64,000 nucleotides of DNA, from the NCBI GenBank assembly GCA_012861695.1, contig JAAOOA010000012.1:3735770-3799769 (forward strand), in the 5' to 3' direction. This DNA comes from Trematomus loennbergii. Its lineage: Eukaryota; Chordata; Actinopteri; Perciformes; Nototheniidae. The translations under genes were made by a program, and so were the position numbers. Positions 28,850 to 64,000 of this stretch are shown here, one piece after another; position 1 is the first letter of the stretch, and every line of letters starts with the position of its first letter. The notes under the pieces were generated by a model. The model did no database searches and was not told where the DNA came from. It was given only the letters and a program-made list of their open reading frames with translations.

Positions 28850-28855
28850 AATAAA
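28850..28855 (+). terminator. candidate sh2d1a polyadenylation signal
   Basis: AATAAA about 345 bp after the sh2d1a stop, just before the (CA)n array. Confidence 0.45.
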
Positions 28856-28895
28856 TGATATTGGTTGAAATAAACTTTTTTGAAATGAGGTCTCG

Positions 28896-29027
<132 letters not shown>

Positions 29028-30788
29028 GCCTCCGACTGACATATAATGCGGAACAAAAATTCAATTTGACATATTGAAGTACTGATTTCCTCCGTGGAGA
29101 GAATGCTGACTGCTGGAGAGAGGAGGGGGGGGGACCTGTCAGTCATCTGATTGACATTACTGGCTTCCTATGAAAATAAAAGAGAGAGAGAGAGGAACCA
29201 TTCAGTCCAGGCGATTCTTCAATGCAGCGGTATCCTAGCAACCGGACCCTCCATCTTTTCAGCAGCCAGATGAGGTTGGACAGTATCTAGCGGAGCATAT
29301 GGTTTAGAAAGAGAGGTACATCGCAGCCGATCAGTGTGCTACTGAGGAACGTATATCACCTGCTCGCACTCACACCATATGCATTGTGGGGCTTTGTCAT
29401 CCACAGCCCAGGGAGAGAAACACAAACAATTAATGGTGGGCAGATGGTGGAGTGACGGCGGGGAGGGGGAGAGGCAGATGGACGGGGTGGTGGATTAGTG
29501 GTAGCTAGATTAAGAAGAGAAAAAAAAAGAAAGAAAAACAAACTTTAACTTTTGTGTGTGTTGTTGTCGGCTTTGGAAGTGGTTCACATGCAGTCTGATT
29601 GGCATTTCCTAATGAGAGGAGACAAGCTGTAGAGAACGGCTCAGCCAACTCCAGGTCTGCCCCTTCTGCACTCACCACCCACTCGCTGAGCTTCAGCTGT
29701 CACATTTCTTTTTCCCTTTCTCTGTTGCTTCCTCTTCTTCTTCTTCTTCTTCTGCCTCCGACAGACGCAGGTTTCTCATGCATATCTCGGTGTGAGCTGT
29801 AATGATGGGTGATAATGACAGCACAGATTTGAAAGTTACAAAGTCCCAGAAAGCAGCACAAAGCGCCCAACAAATGTTTGGCGAGGAGGCGAGAGGGACC
29901 GCCAGCCAGAGGAAGAGATAATAAGCAACAATGCTGAGACAAATCCCAGGATGCAATCGGGTAATTCACACATAATAACTTTAATCAGCATCGTAACCCA
30001 ATAAAGTCAGATTTTTCAGCGAGAATATTTACTATAGCCATGTATAATTCTTTGCAAAAATGTAACTGTTTTTCTATTGATTAACAATACTGACACTTAC
30101 TTATGAACAACAGAATTTCCAGTTGAGCACTTTTTTCCGTGTGAAAGCACTGGCTATGTACATTCTTGATTTTAGTATACACACTCATACAAACTACTGT
30201 TGGAGCACACCAGAGGCGGGAGAACCGGGAGAGGTTTCCCTTCTCTAAAGGTCGAGTGTCAGAGTTGACAAGGCCTCTCTTACACAATATGTAAACGATA
30301 GTATATCCGAGGTAAACCATGTGGGAACTCAAATGGCAACCGGAGAGCTCTTGATTTGGAGTCATGAAGAGGATTGTTCACTGGCAAATCCTAAAAAGTC
30401 TTCATCTCTACAGTTCAGTGAATCAGAGTCCAGGAAACGATGAACAGTGTTGAAACAGCAAGATGACAGACAGTCAGTCCGTCGGTCCGTCAGTGAGTCG
30501 GTCAGTCGGTCAGTCCCGGATACAAAAAGCAAAGCCACAGCCAAACCACACTGCTTGTGCCACTGTTAGAAATTGGAGAACTGGACGATAATAATAAAAT
30601 ACCATCATTTTGTCACAATTAAAGGCATTTGGAAATCATTTTTTCCCCCAATCTCTCTTCTTATTCTTCTTTGTCGTCGTCTTCTTCCTTTTTTTTTTGT
30701 TGATACGGTATAGAAACAGTAGAACAAATCAGAGTAGAGTAGAAACAGGCAGTCTTTGGTGGGGTGGGGGGCTGCTCACGTGTCTCTG
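29028..30788. other. sh2d1a-tenm1 convergent spacer / tenm1 3' UTR
   Basis: No gene is supported. The right part is presumably tenm1 3' UTR (minus strand), with CT- and CTT-rich runs near 29720-29755 and 30655-30695. A degenerate (GTCN)n stretch lies near 30470-30516. No strong minus-strand AATAAA stands out. Confidence 0.5.
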
Positions 30789-59990
<29,202 letters not shown>

Positions 59991-62172
59991 CTGGGCGGGT
60001 GAGAAAGAGAGAGGCAGAATGAGCTTTTTTGAAGCGCTAGGGTGGGAGCGCGTGGGGTTGAGAGAACAAAAACGGGGAAAAAAGAGAGTATAAGAGAGAG
60101 GGAGACTGAAGAGATGGAGAGGAGTGAGTCAGGGGGAAAAGTAAAGTGGAGAGGGCTTTGGAGAGGCGTCCAACTCGGTTAGACATTCAGCTCAGCAAGC
60201 GGCTGTCTTATCAAAGGCACTGCACCACGGAAATGTAATTATATTTCCATTCCGCAGCCCACTAAAGGGATTAGAACAATACAACCGGAGGAAGAAGTCA
60301 TTTGTCACATTAGATGTGAGCAGTGTGCCGCAGTGAACTTTTGACATGATGCGCAGGTAAATGTGCTTTATAAATGTGCATCCACGAATCAAACATGCAT
60401 GTGGACGTCCGCATGTGTGCATACGATCCATGTGTGTATGTTTTGGCTATGAGCGGCGTACATTTGAACTCTGCTTGCATCAGATGGAGTAAGCAGAGAG
60501 GTAAATCCACTGGTATGAAAGGTCAGGGCAGACTGTGAATCATCTGTTATGGATGAGGAGCAACCTTCATCCCCGCCTCATCTCCATACAGACAATAGCC
60601 CTTTGACTCAACTCCTTCAGCAATAATCTCCCTCAACTCAACCCTCACCTCTCGTACCGTATGCCGCCCAATTCTCCCTGATTGCTTTCACTTAGCGCCC
60701 GCGACAATAAGCCATATTTCAATATTCCTACCTGCCATCTGCAATGCGTTTGGCTCACTGATGTGCCATTTAAATATACACTGTGTTTATGGTTTATCAT
60801 TAAGGCGTGTCAAGTTTATGTGTATATCCCTTTATCTCAAGCATGCCTCAAAGGATAATGGAGATAAAACCTTCTTCTAGTGGATATAGCCACAATCAAT
60901 CACACAACTAAATGGCAATACAATATGCAACAAAGGAAACCATAAAAACAATCACATGGAGCAAAGTAGCATGTGGAAAATATATAAATATGGCTACAAT
61001 TCACTATTGTTGATTTATCTGTCTATCACCCAATAATATTTCTTACATATTTACGACAACGGGGCTTCATTAGTTTGAATTGGGGTTTCTGGTCGCCTGC
61101 ATGTGAACTCTCCTATTTGCTCCGTTTTTGGTCCCTACCAACTCTGGAGGGAGATAGGTGTCTCTTTAGCCGCTAATTGATCTACTATGTTCAGCAGCTA
61201 GTTGTTAACTTTGTTCGTCTGACAAAAACAGTGTTCTGCTGCGTGTGGTTCATGAGGGCTGTAAGTGTTAACCACAAATATTACAGTTGCAGGATAAAAA
61301 AAGACTTCAGAATCAATGATCATTCTCAGTGGATTCATTACCACTAGGGACCCATTTCACATTACAATTAGACAATAAGCCATTGTTTATATAAAAGTAT
61401 TGATAGGGGCAGCTTTAAAATGTCAGAAAATGATGGAAACATCTAATTTCATGGAGCAGAAAGTGATGTTTTTATTATTACCTAAGCCAAAGGTATGGTT
61501 TTGGGTTGGTTGTTTCTTTGTTTGTCTGAAGGAAAATGAAAAAAATACTGGCTCAATTTGAATGAAACTTGGTGGAAGAGTGTATCATTGGATATGGAAT
61601 AACCTCCTGAATTTTGTTGCAAATAGAACATTATTTTCGCTCATGGAAACGGCCCTTCTAGTAAAACTATTATACCAGAGAAGAGCTGAGGAGAAGATGA
61701 CCAGTATGAAAGTTCGTCTTACTACTTACTCAATATTACTATTGATCACATTTCTGTCAATCAAGTAACCAATTTTGGATCTAGATAGAATAGTCTAACA
61801 TTCCCATTTAGCTGCCTTCCCTGCAGCAACGCTGGGAGAATGAAACTTCTATAGAAAGGGTTCAAAGAGTGATCTGACCGTGCAGAAGAGCCGGCACATT
61901 ACAGTGAAAATGGACAATGAAGCAAAACCATCAGTATGCAGTACGCCTCCAACTACCCTTTCTCATTCAGTCATCTTGGTCCAATTTTCCCTTGATTTCC
62001 ATTTGGTTTCTGTCAGTCTTTCTCCTTTCAAACTGTGTCATGCGGGATTACGCGTGGATGTGCCCGTGCTCACTTTCTGAGCCCCAGATAAAAATCACTA
62101 CTGCCCTTTTCCCCAGGCAGCACTAAGGTCTCATCCTCCTTGACATACAACGGCTTGCTTCACACAACGCGA

Positions 62173-62325
<153 letters not shown>

Positions 62326-62408
62326 CGATTCACCAATGTCCTTAAAGCGAGCAACCCTGGACTGACCCTGAGTGTCATAAATCGTGCAGGTGGAGGGGAG
62401 GTGGGCCA

Positions 62409-62427
62409 GGGGGGGGGGGGGGGGGTG
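62409..62427. repeat. poly-G run
   Basis: About 17 consecutive G within a G-rich stretch (gtgggccagg on both sides). Confidence 0.9.
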
Positions 62428-64000
62428 GGCCAGGGTCAGTGTGTTTCCTCCAGGGGCCAGAAGGTGAACTGCAGAGCTCTCCCTCCTGGCCCCCTTCATC
62501 ATCCCTGTGACACAGATATATTACACCACCCACATAGCCTCACCCCCCCCCCAACATCCACCTACACCCCATCCTCCCTAAGTTGATCTTCTTCTGCTCC
62601 CTCTTCCCTCCACCTTTCTCCGTTGCTTTGTTTTCCACTGTTTCGCTCCCCTACCTTGACCTGTATGTTATAAGAGCTAATCAAATCAGCGCCCTTTGAT
62701 ACTTCAATGATGTCTTGGCTCCGTTTCCCTCTGTTCGGCCCTTTTTCTATTTCTTCCTTTGGTTCCTCTCTGCCTTCCCATTTCTCCTCCTGTCACCTGG
62801 CATTACGTGGGAGCGACGTCTCAACCCACAGCGCGGTTCCAACCTACTTCTGTAGATCTGAGTGTTCTCTCCGCTCTAACGCCACCCTTGGATCCTTCCT
62901 GCTTTCCTTTCACTTTTCCAAACGTTCCTCCAGCTTGCACCCTAAACCTGTCCCTGATCTTAGAGCTCATAAATCCTGCACAAGGACATGACGAGGTAGC
63001 AAGGACTATCTCGCAATACCGATTCCTCTTCTCTCCCTCTCTGTCCCTGGATATTACTCTTGCTGTTCCTGTCTTTCGCTTCTATTGACTTCCATCTTAA
63101 ATTCCCTCCATTCTTTCTTCTCTCCATTGTTTCTGCTTCTCAGACACCTTCAGTATGCATACTCTTATGTTTCTAGACGCAGCCTCCTAATTAGCTGCCA
63201 ATCTATCATCAACAATAAATACAGGCCTTATTCATCCTCCTCACACAAGAACAACAATAGAGAGCGTTGCTATTATAGCCCGGCATACGCAAAAGGATTT
63301 ACTCCAGTTTACGTGCTGTTTAAGGGTATTTCGCCATGTTTATTGAAAATGTGGCAGATTAGTCCACATTCTCCTTGTCAGGGGCTGGATTTCCTGCTGT
63401 TGTGGATAAAGCTGTTCAGCAGCCCGCCTTCAGGGAATTTACAGCCCATCCGTATAGCCGATAGACGCTCACAAGACATCAAAAGATTTACCATGTCTCC
63501 CTAGGTGGACCTGGCACTCTGATGCTCATGTTTAAGAGCTGGCAGACACACTGGTGGGGAAATAATTGAGATAAATCTCCAGAGGTAGACTGACATTTGG
63601 CTAAAGTTGGGAGTGGATTTTATCATGAAAGAAAAGTGAATGAGTTGTATTGACCTTGGAACACAGGGGGAGGGAGAGGAGTGAAGGAGAGGATGATAAA
63701 GTATTGCTATTCACATTCCTCTCAGATTTAGGGAGAAATTCAGCTAAGTAGAAAAAAAACAGACAGTACCAAAAAGAGGAGAGAGGTGGTCGACGAGACA
63801 AAGGGACATGATGAGGAATAGCTGCAATTAACGATTACAGCCCAATCACTCTCAATCAAGGAATCTCTTTATTCTCCGTCCTTGTCAAAAGAATATCAGT
63901 TCTAACGGCCCCCTGTGGCATTGCAATACAATACAATCTGATTAATGCCTTGGAGAGGGGTCTAACAGAGCATCAGCGCTGATTACAGCTATTTGACAAG

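Overview
This is a gene-poor stretch of a vertebrate nuclear chromosome, almost certainly a ray-finned (teleost) fish. The evidence is split genes with GT-AG introns, long (CA)n/(GT)n arrays, a tRNA-derived SINE, and many small DNA transposons with 8-bp or TTAA target duplications, a repeat load typical of teleosts. Four protein genes are recognised. Their human counterparts are all X-linked (APOOL, AGTR2, SH2D1A, TENM1), and SH2D1A and TENM1 are direct neighbours in human, so the window looks like a piece of that ancestral linkage group.

Layout. 1-3300: probable 3' tail of an unidentified upstream gene plus unexplained exon-like ORFs on both strands. 3386-12563 (+): apool/mic27, a MICOS (mitochondrial cristae) subunit in 11 coding exons. 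Exon 9 carries a large 15-bp coding minisatellite that more than doubles the protein length. 12564-17900: intergenic, with repeats. About 17900-20933 (+): agtr2, an angiotensin II type 2 receptor GPCR with an intronless coding region and a probable 5' noncoding exon. 20934-24800: intergenic, with two transposon families. 24809-28855 (+): sh2d1a (SAP), an SH2 adaptor in three coding exons. 30789 to beyond 59990 (-): the 3' half of tenm1 (teneurin-1), sixteen exons covering the NHL propeller, the YD shell, the RHS core and the C-terminal ABC/TCAP region. It is convergent with sh2d1a. 59991-64000 is intron of tenm1.

The four genes do not form a pathway. They act in mitochondrial cristae, in peptide hormone signalling, in lymphocyte signalling and in neuronal adhesion. 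What links them is conserved linkage. Exon boundaries were set by hand from splice signals, reading phase and recalled family resemblance. In tenm1 all phases agree except in the last two exons, where two apparent 1-nt indels break the frame. The remaining space is dominated by transposons, several with clear terminal repeats and target duplications: 8020-8408, 40337-40886, 47919-49979 and 54991-55398.
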